This document shows positions 50,480 through 63,300 of a stretch of DNA of 64,000 nucleotides, piece after piece. Made by a program: the position numbers and the translations under genes. Source of the DNA: Nocardia elegans NBRC 108235 (lineage in GTDB: Bacteria; Actinomycetota; Actinomycetes; Mycobacteriales; Mycobacteriaceae). The notes under the pieces are model-generated. The model was not told the origin of the DNA, did not search any database, and saw nothing but the letters and a program-made list of their open reading frames with translations. Within the stretch, counting starts at the first letter, position 1; the number at the start of each line of letters is the position of its first letter. The stretch covers positions 310,001 through 374,000 of the forward strand of contig NZ_BDBF01000002.1 in NCBI RefSeq assembly GCF_001612845.1. The letters are read 5' to 3'.

Positions 50480-50520
50480 AAAAGCCGGTGCCGAGATGCA
50501 ACCGCACCCCGTGCACCGGC
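50480..50520 (-). terminator. Rho-independent-type terminator after the NRPS gene
   Basis: On the minus strand GCCGGTGC (50520-50513) pairs with GCACCGGC (50491-50484) and is followed by TTTT (50483-50480). It starts 9 bp past the NRPS stop codon. Confidence 0.6.
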
Positions 50521-50528
50521 CTTCCGGC

Positions 50529-51300
50529 TCACTCCGACTCGATCACCCGCACTTCGCCGTCGGGTTCGTCGGTCGCCTCACCCGCCACGGTGAACCAGTG
50601 GCTGACCTCGCCCTCGGCCAGGTCACCGGAGATATCACCGCTGGGCAGGACCGAGAGTGCGCCCGCGGTCGCGGAGGTCAGGAATTCCGCCAGCGCTGCC
50701 GGACCCGCCGTCGCCGTGGTGTACGTGGTCGACTCGTAGTCGATCTCGTGGTCGGCGCGCAGGGTGTCGGCGTGGTCGAGGGCCTGCTCCTGGGTCAGCG
50801 TGCGCAGGGTGCCGTCGGCCGCCCGCACCACGAAGGCCGGATGCTCGTCCTGCAGGGGCCGGATGCGGTCGGCGTAGGACACCGGATGTGCCTGTGCCGC
50901 ATCGATTTCCGCGCGCACCTTCGGATCGGTCGGGACCAGCCACCGCACCGACTTGGCCGCCGGCTCCAGGGCGATACCCCAGCCGGCGCCCGCCGCGACG
51001 ATCTCCCCGAAGGACAGGCCGTCGGCGAACAGCGCCGCGGCGCCGGCCTTCTGGATCGCCCACAGCGCCACCACGGCATCCACCGAATGCGGCAGGGCCA
51101 CCGCGACGATGTCGCCCGGGCCGACGCCGCGTCCGATCAGCACCCGGGCCAGCTTCGACGACCGCGAATCCACCTCGTGATAGGCGATTTCGGCGTCGCC
51201 GGACAGCAGCGCGGGAGCCTGCGGATCCTCCTCGACCACATCGCCGAGCGCCTTGGCGACCGTCCGGCTGCCGACCCGGCCGGGTTCGGCGACCGGTTCG
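50529..51300 (-). other. Truncated terminal adenylation-like domain of the NRPS
   Basis: About 255 residues. The first half matches adenylation cores A1-A2 ([39 protein letters not shown]). Where A3 (TSGSTG) should be, the protein reads [12 protein letters not shown], and cores A4-A10 and a carrier domain are absent. The reading frame ends normally at TGA, without frameshift signs. Confidence 0.75.
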
Positions 51301-54300
51301 GCGGTCACCGCCGCGCCGGCCAGGATCCGCGCCCGCTCGTCGGCATCGAGGATGTCGATATCGCCGACCGCGGCCGCCGGATCGCCGGTCAGCGCGTCCA
51401 GCACCCGGTCCAGCCGCTCGGCGAGAGTGTGCACTTCCTCGGCGGTGAAGCGACTGGTCAGGTACTTCCAGGTCACCTCGATCGTCGATTCGGCGGTCAC
51501 CAGCAGGGTCAGCGGGTAGTGGGTCGCGTCGTTGGTGCCGACACCGGTCACCGACATGCCGTCGATCGAGCTCGCCGCGGCGATCGCATCGGTATCCATC
51601 GGATACGACTCGAACACCAGCAGCGTGTCGAATTGCGCTCCGGCGCCGGCGATCCGCTGGATATCGGTGAGGCCCACGTAGTGGTGGTCGAGCAGATCGG
51701 CCTGATCGCGCTGCAGGCCCTGCAGCAACTCACCGACCGACGAGCGGTCGTCCACGCCGACGCGCACGGGCAGCGTGTTGATGAACAGGCCGACCATGGA
51801 TTCGACCCCGGTCAGCTCCGGCGGGCGGCCGGAGACCGTCGCACCGAACACCACGTCGTCGCGGCCGGTGAGCCGGCCGAGCAGAATGCCCCACGCGGCC
51901 TGCACCAGCGTATTCACCGTGACCCCGACCTCGGCGGCGTACTTGGTGATCCGGCGCGTGCGAGCCTCGTCGACCTCGGCGACGAACTTCTCGATCTCGT
52001 AGTGCTCGGGTCCGCGCGCCGCGGGTGCGAGCTGGGTCGGCTCGTCCGCACCGGCCAGTGCCCGCGACCAGGTGCGCAGCGATTCCTCGCGGTCGCGCCC
52101 GGCCAGCCAGCTCAGGAAGTTCCGGTACGAGGACACCCGCGGCAGTGCGGCGGTATCACCGCGCACCGCGTAGAGCACCAGCAGATCGCGCATGAGCAGC
52201 GGCATCGACCAGCCGTCCACCAGGATGTGGTGGGTCGTGATCGCCAGATGGAAGGTCGCGGTATCTTCGGCGGCCTCCGCGGGTCCCTCCGTGGTTACGC
52301 TCGCTGCCGCCGCCGGGCCCGTCGCTCCGGCCGTGTCGGTCCGGTACAGCGTGAACCGCAGCAGCGGCGCCCGCGACATGTCGAAGTGCGTGGCCCGATC
52401 CTCTTCGAGCAGGCGCTTCAACTCCGGAATCCGCTGCTGCTGCGGCAGATCCGTCAGATCGACGGTATGCCACGGCACCTCGACGCGATCCGAGATCAAC
52501 TGGACCGCCCGGCCGCCGGCGTCGGTGACGAAGGCGGCACGCAGGTTCGGATAGCGGTCCAGGATTCCCTGACCGGCCGCGCGCAGCCGGTCCTCGTCGA
52601 CCGCGCCGCCGAGATCCACCACGGCCTGCATGGTGTAGACGTCCACGGTCTGCTGAGTCATCATCGCGTGGAACAGCAGACCCGACTGCAGCGGCGAGAG
52701 CGGCCAGACGTCCGAGAGCCCCGGATACTGCCGTTCCCACTCGTCGATCTCGGACTGCGCGACCTCGACCAGCGGCAGATCGGACGGCGTCAGACCGCCC
52801 GCCTCCGGCTGCCGGACGTGGTCGGCGAGCGCGGTCAGCGCCGCCACCCACAGATCCGCGAACTCCTGCACGCGCTGCTTGCCGAACAGCCCGGTCGGGA
52901 ACGCGAAGGATGCGGACAGCTGCGCGCCCTCCGGCCCGTCGGTGACGATCGCGTTGATGTCGATCGCGGCGTTGGCGGGCATATCCGGATCCATGTCGGC
53001 ATCCAGCTGTCCCAGATCCGCCACCGGCGCCCAGTCGAAACCGACCGGCTCCGAGGCGGTTTCGGCGGTCTCCGCGTTCCGCGGGCCCGCACCGGTATCC
53101 GCGCGTCCCAGATAGTTGAAGCTGATCTGAGGCGCGGTACCGGCCGCCAGCTCCGCACCGGTCTCCGGGTTCAGGTAGCGCAGCAGGCCGTATCCGATGC
53201 CCTTGTCCGGCACCGCGAGCAACTGCTCCTTCACCGATTTCACGATGTCGCCCAAGGCTTTTCCACCACGCAGGGCGGCAGCGACGTCGGCGTGGCCCAG
53301 ATCCAGCCGCACCGGATAGGCATTGGTGAACCAGCCCACCGTCCGCGACAGATCGGCGCCCGGGACCACACTCTCCTCGCGGCCGTGTCCCTCGAGCTTC
53401 ACCAGCGCGGCGCCGCCCGCGGCGTCACCGCGCCAGGTGCTGACCGCCAGCGCGAGCGCCGACAGCAGGCCGTCGTCGACACCGGCCCGGTACTTGTCCG
53501 GCACGCCGGTCAGCACCGCATCGGTCACCTCGGCCGGCAACAGCACCTCGACCCGATCGACGGTGTCGAAGGTGTCGACCGCCGGGTCGAAGGCCCGCTC
53601 ACCCAGCACCGGATCCTCGGACGCCGCAATCTGCTGCCAGAACGGCAGTTCCGTGGCTCGCGCGGCCGCCGCGTCGACCAGGGCGTGCGCCCAGCGGCGC
53701 ATGGACGTGCCGTTCGCGGGCAGCGCCACGGCCTGATCCGACCTCAGCTGCGACCAGGCCACCGCGAGATCCGGGATGAGGATGCGCCACGACACACCGT
53801 CGACCACGAAGTGGTGGGCGACGATCACGAGCACGTCCCGGCGAGATGAGCCGGCACCGGTGAAGGCGAACCACAGGAACTGCGTCATCACCGCATTCGC
53901 CGGATCGAGGCGGCCCAGCGCGGCGTCGTATTCGACGCTCGCCCGGCGTGACAGTTCCGCGTCGGAGATGTCACCGGGCAGGTCGATCCGATGCACCAGG
54001 GCATCGACGTCGATCGCGCCCTGTTCCAGGGCCTCGAAGGTCCACCCGTCCCGGCTGTCCACGGCGGCGGATTCGTTGCGCCGCAACCGGGTCCGCAGCA
54101 CATCGTGGTGATCGACGATCGCGGCGACGGTCGCGACCAGCGTCTCCTGGTCGGTGTCGTCGGGCAGTCGCAGCGCCATGGCCTGCGAGAACCGCTGATA
54201 CGACGATCCGGTGCCGAGGATCGAGGCCATGATCGGCGTCAGCGGGATCTCGCCGACACCGCCACCGGGCATTTCGGCGAGCACCTGCTGCTCGGCCTCA

Positions 54301-57300
54301 CCCGCGCGGGTGGCGATCTCCGCCAGCGCGGCCACGCTGCGCCGTTCGAAGACCTGCCGCGGCGTGAAGAGCACACCGCGCGCCTTGGCCCGCGAGACCA
54401 GCTGGATCGACAGGATCGAATCACCGCCGAGCGCGAAGAACGAATCGTCGAGTCCGACCTGATCGACGCCCAGCACCTCGGCGAACACCTCGGCGATGGT
54501 CGCCTCGAGCGCACTGGTCGGCGCCCGGAACTCGCGCGGCGCGAGCTGGGGTTCCGGCAGCGCCTTGCGGTCGAGCTTGCCGACCGGGGTCAGTGGAATC
54601 TCGTCCAGGACCACGATCGCCGAGGGCACCATATGCGGCGGCAGCACCGCGGCCACATGGTCGGTCACGGCCGCGGGGTCGACCGCACGTCCCGGAACAC
54701 CCAGCACGTAGGACACCAGAATCGTCGCACCGGCCGCGGTTTCGCGGCCGATGGTGATCGCGAATTCGACATCCGGGTGCCGGCCGAGCACCGCGTCGAT
54801 CTCACCGAGTTCGATGCGGAAACCGCGGATCTTCACCTGGAAGTCGGTGCGGCCGACGTAATCGAGCTCCCACGGCACCTCCGGGCGGGCGATATTGCCG
54901 GCGCGCACATCCGGTTCCGCGTACCACCGCACCACGTCACCGGTGCGGTACATCCGGGTTCCGGGCGCACCCCACGGGTTGGCGACGAACCGCTCCGCGG
55001 TCAGCCCCGGCCGATGCTGGTAGCCGCGGGCCACCGCACCACCGGAGAGGAACAGCTCACCGGCCACCCCCGGCGGCACCGGGTTCATGCGGGCGTCGAG
55101 CACCAGAGCCGACATACCGTGCACCGGGGTGCCGATGGTGATGTGGTTGCCCGGGAACAACCGCGCGTACGAGGAGATGATCGTCGTCTCGGTCGGACCG
55201 TAGGCGTTGAAGTACTTGCGCCCCGGCTGCCACTTCGCCAGCAGTTCCGGCGTGGTCACATCGCCACCCACCGACGTCACCAGCAACTGCTCCTGGTCGG
55301 CCGGATCCATCGTGCCCAGCACCGCGGGCGTGATGATGGTGTGGGTGACCTGCTCGGTGCGCAGCAGTTCCGCCAGCTCCGGGCCACCGATGATCTGCGG
55401 CGGCGTGATCACCAGCGTGGCGCCGATGTAGAACGCGCACACCCACTCCAGCACCGACGGGTCGAAGCTGGGCGAGCAGATGTGCAGGAACCGATGCTGC
55501 GGCTCCAGGCCGTACAGGCTCGTCGCCACATCCGCCAGGCCACCGAGACCGGCGTGGGTCACGGTGACGCCCTTGGGCTTACCGGTCGAGCCCGAGGTGT
55601 AGATGACATAGGCCGGATGCGCCATCCGCAACGGAGTATGCCGGTCGGCGTCGGTCACCGGCGCCGCCGACTGCGCGGCGCACAGCTCGTCGGTCGAGGG
55701 ATCGTCGAGGACCAGCCATTCCACGTCGCCGGGCAGATCGCCGACATACGCCGAACCGGTGATGCCCAGCAGCGCACCGGAATCGGTGAGCATATGCCGC
55801 ACCCGATCCTCGGGATAGTTCGGATCCACCGGCACGTGCGCGGCACCGGCCTTGGTGACGGCCAGAACGGCCAGCACCATCTCGTAGGAACGCGGGAAGG
55901 AGACCGCGACCAGTTGCTCGGGTCCGACACCGCGTTCGATCAGCACCCGCGCCAGGCGCGAGGACCGGTCGTCGAGTTCGCCGTAGGTGATCGATTCACC
56001 GTTGTAGCGCACCGCGATTCGATCGCGGCCGAGCCGGACGCCGTGGCTCATCAGATCCGGCAGCAGCCCGGTCGCCATCACCTCGTCGCCGTGGACGTGG
56101 GTGAGCAGCTCGTACTCCTCGGCGGCAAGCAGCGACAGATCGCCGACCGGGGTCTGCGGCTGCCCGACGATCGCCTCGAGCAGACGGGTGAACCGCTGCG
56201 CGAAGACCTCCACCGTGGCCTCGTCGAAAAGATCACGCGCGAAGGAGAATTCGGCGTACATGCCGTTGCGATCGTCGTCGGATTCGCGAACCGTCAGCGA
56301 CAGATCGAATTTCGCGGTGTCGACGTCGAAATCGAGTGCCGAGACGTGCAATCCGGGCAGCTCGAACGTGCTCTCGGGCAGGTTCTCGAACGACAGCGCC
56401 ACCTGGAACAGCGGATGCCGCGCGGTGGAGCGCTCCGGATTGAGCAGTTCGACCAGCCGCTCGAACGGGATGTCCGCGTGCGCGAAGGCCTGCAGGTCCG
56501 CGTCCTTGGCGTGGCTCAGCAGCTCACCGAAGGTCAGCTCGCCGCGCACGTGGGTGCGCAGCACCAGCGTGTTGACGAACATGCCGATCAGATCGTCGAG
56601 TTCGGCCTCGCCACGGCCCGCGATCGGGGTGCCGATCGCGATGTCGTCGGTCCCCGACATCCGCGCCAGGAACAGTGCGAGTGCGGTGTGCACGACCATG
56701 AACAGCGTCGCGTTCTGCTCGCGCGCGGTGCGCTGCAGTCCCTCGTAGAGCTCGGTACCGATCGGGAACAGCACCCGCCCGCCCTGGAACGACTGCACGG
56801 TCGGCCGCGGCCGGTCCGCGGGCAGGTTCAGCTCGTCCGGAATTCCGGCCAGCGCCTGCCGCCAGTAGTCGGCCTGGGCGCTGAGCAGGCTCTCCGGATC
56901 GTCCTCGGAGCCGAGCAGATTGCGCTGCCAGATGCTGAAGTCGGCGTACTGCACCGGCATCGGCGCCCACGCCGGTGCCGCACCCTCGGCGCGCGAGGCG
57001 TAGGCCACCATCAGATCCCGGGTCAGCGGGCCCATCGACCAGCCGTCGGCCGCGATGTGGTGCGCGACGAAGACCAGCACGAAGTCGGTGTCGGTGACCT
57101 GGAACAGACGGATGTGGAACGGAATCTGCGTGGTCACGTCGAAGCCGGTCGTCACCGCGGCGGTGACGGCCTCGACCACGCCGGACTCCTCGATCCGCAC
57201 CGGCTCGAGATCGATCGCCACCTCGGCCGGCGACAGCACCCGCTGCACCGGACCGGCAGCGGTCTCGGGGTAGACCGTCCGCAGGATCTCGTGGCGTGCG

Positions 57301-60300
57301 ATGAGATCGGCGACCGCCTCGCGCAGCGCGGACACATCCAGCGCGCCGGAGAGCCGGATCGCCACCGGGATGTTGTCCACCGACGAGGTGGTGTCGAACT
57401 GGTTGAGGAACCACATGCGGTTCTGCGCCAGCGACAGCGGGATGTGCTCGGGGCGCGGTCCCGCCGTCAGCGGCGGGCGACCGCCGGCACCGGCCTGCTG
57501 TTCGACCTTGGCGGCCAGCCCGGCCACCGTCGAGGATTCGAACAGCGCCCGCACCGGCACCCGGGTGTCGAGCAGCGCACCGAGGCGCGCGGCGACCTGA
57601 GTGGCCAGCAGCGAGTTACCGCCGAGGGCGAAGAAGTCGTCGTCGGCGCCGACGCGCTCGACCGACAGCACATCGGTGTACACCGAGGCGACCGCCTCTT
57701 CGATCGGTGTCGAGGGCGCCCGGAAAGCGGTGGTCTCGAATTCCGGTTCGGGCAGCGCGCGCCGGTCGAGTTTGCCGTTGATGTTCAGCGGCAACGCGTC
57801 CAGTTCGACGAAGGCCGAGGGCACCATGTACGACGGCAGCGCCGCGCTCAGTGCCGCCTTCACCGCGTCGATGTCGAGGTTGTCGCCGGCCGGGACCAGA
57901 TACGCCACCAGCCGGTCGCCGATGCGCGGGTCCGACTTCGCCAGCACCGCGACCTGCGCGACCTCGTCCAGGCCGAGCAGCGCCGACTCGATCTCGCCGA
58001 GTTCGATACGGAAGCCGCGGATCTTGACCTGGAAGTCGGTGCGGCCCTGATATTCCAGTTCGCCCTGGGCATTCCAGCTCACCAGGTCACCGGTGCGGTA
58101 CATCCGGGCGCCCGGCTGGAAGGGGTTGGCCACGAACCGGTCCGCGGTCAGATCCGGCCGCGCGAAGTAGCCGCGGGCCAGCTGCGCACCGGCCAGATAC
58201 AGCTCACCGGAGACGCCGTCCGGCACCGGGTGCAGACGTGAATCCAGCACGTAGACCTGGCTGTTCCACTCCGGCGCACCGATCGACACCGACTGCTGTT
58301 CGTCCGCGGTGACGCGATGGCTCGTGATCGAGACCGCGGCCTCGGTAGGGCCGTACAGGTTGAACAGTTCGCCGGCGTTGTCGCGGCGGAACCGCTGCGC
58401 GGTCGCCCCCGGCAGCGCCTCACCGATCGCCAGCACGCGACGCAGCGAATTCGTCAGCGTCCCATCGGATTCGGTGAGCAGCGCGTCCAGCATCGAGGGC
58501 ACCACGTGCAGCGTGGTGACCGCTTCGCGGGCCATCAGCTCGTTGAGGTAGGCCGGGTCGCGGTGGCCGTCCGGCGCCGCGATCACCAGGCGTCCACCGG
58601 AGACGGCCGCGGTCCAGAACTCCCAGACCGACAGGTCGAAGGTGGCCGCGGTCTTCAGCAGCACCGAATCCTCGGCGCCCAGGCCGAATTCGGCGATCTT
58701 CCACAGCAACTGGTTGACCACCGCGGCGTGCGGGACCGCCACACCCTTCGGCCGCCCGGTGGAACCGGAGGTGAAGATGACGTAGGCGGTGTGCTGCGGC
58801 AGCAACGGCGCGACCCGCTCGTCGTCCTCGATCGGCGAATCGTCACCCGCGGTGTCGATGTCGTCGACCCGGATCACCGGCGCGACATCGGTCTCGAATC
58901 CGGCGTCGGCATCGGTGAGGACACACACCACGTCGGCGGTGTCGAGGATGTAGCCGGTGCGTTCGGCCGGCTGATCCGGATCCACCGGCACATAGGCGCC
59001 GCCGGCCACCGTGACCGCGTACATGGCGAGCACCAGATCGACCGAGCGGCGCATCGCCAGCGCGACCCGCGACTCCGGTCCGACACCGAGCGAAATCAGG
59101 TGCCGTGCCAGCACGTTCACCCGCCGGTCGAGTTCGGCGTAGGTCACCCGGGCGCCGTCGGCGCCGACCAGGGCGTCGCGCTCGGAGTAGGTCTCGACCG
59201 TCGCGTCCAGCAGCGAGGCCAGCGTCGCCGACCGGTCCACCGGGTGCTCGGTGGCATTGCGGGCGGAGATCAGCGCACCGCGTTCGGCGGCGTCGAGCAG
59301 ATCGATATCGCCGACCGCGGTATGCGGTGCGGTCACGATCGCGCCCAGCATCCGCACGAACCGATCCACGAAGCCCGCCACCGTGTTGTGGTCGAACAGG
59401 TCGGTCGCGTAGGTGAAGAATCCGGTGATGCCCTCGGGCGCACCGGTGTCGCTGTAACGGTCGGTGGCGATCAGGTGCAGGTCGAACTGCGAGAGCTGGG
59501 TATCGAAGTCCAGTCCGCTGACCCGCAGGCCCGGCAGCTCCAGCGTAGCCTGCGCCAGGTTCTGGAACGACAGACCCACCTGGAACAACGGATGCCGCGC
59601 GGTGGAGCGCACCGGGTTGAGCACCTCGACCAGCCGCTCGAACGGCACGTCCGCGTTGGCGAAGGCCTGGATGTCGATATCGCGCTGCCGCCCCAGCAGT
59701 TCGGTGAAGCCGGCACCGGCATCGACCTGGGTCCGGAACACCAGGGTGTTGACGAACATGCCGATCAGATCGTCGAGCACGGCCTCGCCGCGACCGGCCA
59801 TCGGGGTGCCGATGGCGATGTCGTCGGAGCCCGACAGCCGCGACAGCAGGACCGCCAGCGCGGTGTGCACGACCATGAACAGCGTCGCGCCCTCGGTGCG
59901 GGCCAGGTCGATCAGCGCCCGATGCAGTTCGGCATCGATGCGCACCTCGACCTTGCCGCCGGCGAAGCTCTGCACGGCCGGACGCGGGCGGTCCGACGGC
60001 AGATCGAGCTGATCGGGCAGCTCGGCCAGCGCCTGCTTCCAGTACGCGACCTGCTTGGAGGCCAGCGAATCCGGATCGTCCTCACTGCCCAGCAGTTCGC
60101 GCTGCCAGATGCTGTAGTCGGCGTACTGAACCTCCAGCGGGGCCCAGTTCGGCGTCAGCCCGGCCGCGCGGGCGGCGTAGGCGGTCATCAGATCGCGAGT
60201 CAGCGGGCCCACCGACGAACCGTCGCCGGAGATGTGGTGCACGACCATGGCCAGCACGTATTCGGCGGTGCCGCTTGCGGTTTCGGTGTCGGGACGGACC

Positions 60301-63300
60301 TCGAACAGCGCGACCCGCACCGGCACCTCGGTGGTGACGTCGAAGCTGGTGTTGATCAGCGCGACCACCTCGGACTCCACCGCGGCGGCATCGACCACGC
60401 GCAGTTCGAGCTCCGGAATCGCCTGGGTCGCGGGCAGGATCACCTGCACCGGGCCCTGGTCGGTCTGCGGGTACACGGTCCGCAGAATCTCGTGGCGCGC
60501 CACCAGATCCGCCATCGCGGCCCGCAGCGCCGACACGTCCAGCGCACCGCTCAGCCGCACCGCGATCGGCACGTTGTAGGCGGCCGAGGCGGTGTCGAAG
60601 CGGTTGAGGAACCACATCCGCTGCTGCGCCAGCGACAGCGGGATCCGCGGCGGTCGCGGCGCGGCGGTCAGCGCGCGGCGGCCGCCGGCGTCGGCGTGGT
60701 GCTCCACGCGGGTGGCGAGCGCGGCGACCGTGGAGGCCTCGAACAGCAGGCGCACCGGCACCCGGGTGTTCAGGGCCTCGCCCAGGCGCGCGGCGACCTG
60801 CGTGGCGAGCAGCGAGTTGCCGCCCCACGCGAAGAAGTCGTCGTCGCGGCCCATCGTGCCGGATTCCTTGCGCAGCACATCGGCGAAGGTGTTGGCCACG
60901 ATCTGCTCGATCGGGGTCACCGGCGCGCGGAAGACGGCCTTCTCGAAGACCGGTTCGGGCAGTGCGGCGCGGTCCAGTTTGCCGTTGGCGTTCAGCGGCA
61001 GCGCGTCCAGCTGCATGAACACCGACGGCACCATGTAGGACGGCAGCTGTTCGGCGAGTGCGGCCTGCAGCGACTGCTTGTCCAGTTCGGCGGTGCCGAC
61101 CACGTAGGCGACCAGGCGATCGCCCAGATTCGGATCCGCGTGCGCGACAACGGCGGTCGCGGTCACGACCGGCTGCCGCAGCAGCACCGCCTCGATCTCG
61201 CCGAGTTCGATACGGAAACCGCGGATCTTCACCTGGAAGTCGGTGCGACCCCTGTAGTCCAGTTCACCTCGGTCGGTCCACGCCACCAGGTCACCGGTGC
61301 GGTACATCCGCGTGCCCGGCGCCCCGAACGGATCGGCGACGAACCGGTCCGCGGTCAGATCCGCGCGCCCGAAGTAGCCGCGCGCGAGCTGCGCACCGGC
61401 CAGGTACAGCTCACCCGGCACACCCACCGGAACGGGCCGCAGCCGCGAATCCAGCACGTACACCCGGCTGTTCCACTCCGGCGCGCCGATCGACACCGAC
61501 TGGCGGTCGGCGGTGGTGACGCGATGGCTGGTGATCGAGACCGCGGCCTCGGTCGGGCCGTACAGGTTGAACAGCGCGGCCTCGGCGGTCTCCAGGAAAC
61601 GCTGCGCGGTCGCGGCCGGCAGCGCCTCACCGATGGCGAGCACCCGCTTCAGCGACGAGCTGAGCATGCCTTCGCTCTCGGTGAGCAGGGCGTCCAGCAT
61701 CGACGGCACCACATGCAGCGTGGTGACGGCGGTGCCGAGCATCAGCTCGTTGAGGTAGGCCGGATCGCGATGCCCCTCGGGCGCGGCCACCACGAGGCGG
61801 CCACCGCAGGCGGCGGCGGTCCAGAACTCCCACACCGACAGGTCGAAGGTCGCCGCGGTCTTGAGCAGCACCGAATCACCGGCGCCGAGGCCGAATTCGG
61901 CGATCTCCCAGCGCAACTGGTTGACGATCGCGCCGTGCGACACCACCACGCCCTTGGGGCGGCCGGTGGAGCCGGAGGTGAAGATCACGTACGCGGCGTT
62001 GGCCGCGGTGAGTTCCCGCAACCGCTCCCCCGCGGTGATCGGCGCCGCCGAATAACCGGAGAGCTCGAGTCCGTCGAGTTCGATCACCGGACGCTGCGGA
62101 GTCCAGCGCAGCGCGCTCTCCCCGTCCTCGTCGGCGGTCGCCGCGACGGTGGCCGAGGTGGTCAGCACACAGGCGGGGGCCGCCGTCTCGAGGATGTAGT
62201 CGATGCGTTCGGCGGGCTGGCCCGGGTCGATCGGCACGTAGGCCGCACCGGTCTTGGCCACCGCGTACATCGCGACGATCAGCTCCACCGACCGGCCCAG
62301 TGCCAACGCCACCCGGTCCTCGGTGCCGATCCCGCATTCCACTAGGTAGCGCGCCAGGCGATTCACCCGCGCGTCGAGGTCGCCGTAGGTCAGCACCTGC
62401 TGCGCCGTCCCGGTGGCCTCGGTGTCGACCACCAGCGCGACCGCGGTCGGGTCGGCGGCGACCGTCGCATCGAGCAGCGACACCAGGGTCGCCTCGGTGT
62501 CGATCGGATGAGCGGTCTCGTTCCACTGCCGCAGGATGCGCTCGTTCTCGGCGGGATCGAGCAGGTCGATATCACCGACCGGGCCGGACACGTCCGCGAT
62601 CACGGCATCGAGGACCCGGACGAACCGGTCCGCGAAGCCCTGCACCGTCGACTCGTCGAAAAGGTCGATGGCATAACCGAATTCGGTGATGATCTCGGCC
62701 GGCGAACCGTCCTCGGCGTAGCGGTCGTAGAGCGTCACGTGCAGATCGGTCTTGGCCAGCTGGGAATCGAAATTCACCGCGCTCACCGACAGACCGGGCA
62801 GCTCCAGCGCGGTCTCGGCCAGGTTCTGGAACGACAGGCCCACCTGGAACAGCGGGTTGCGCGCCGTGGACCGCACCGGGTTGAGCACCTCGACCAGCCG
62901 CTCGAACGGCACGTCGGCGTTGGTGAAGGCCTCGAGGTCGCGCTCGCGCACATCGGCGAGCAGTTCGGCGAAGCTCGCGTTGCCGTCGATGCGGGTACGG
63001 AACACCAGCGTGTTGACGAACATGCCGATCAGATCGTCGAGTTCGCGCTCACCACGCCCGGCGATCGGGGTGCCGACGGCGATGTCGTCGGTGCCCGACA
63101 GGCGTGAGAGCAGCACGGCCAGCGCCGCGTGCACGACCATGAACAGCGAGGCGTTGTTGGCGCGCGCCAACTCGTGCAGGCGGGCGTGGCGCTGCGGGTC
63201 GATCTCGAAGCGAATCGCCTTGCCCTGGAACGACTGGGCCGGCGGACGCGGGCGGTCGGTCGGCAGTTCCAGCTGATCCGGCAGTCCGCCGAGGGCGGCG

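Noticed and set aside
50292..62345. Very long plus-strand open frames opposite the NRPS gene
   Set aside because: Their products are His/Arg/Gly-rich low-complexity strings and the minus strand carries complete NRPS motifs. They are codon-bias shadows.
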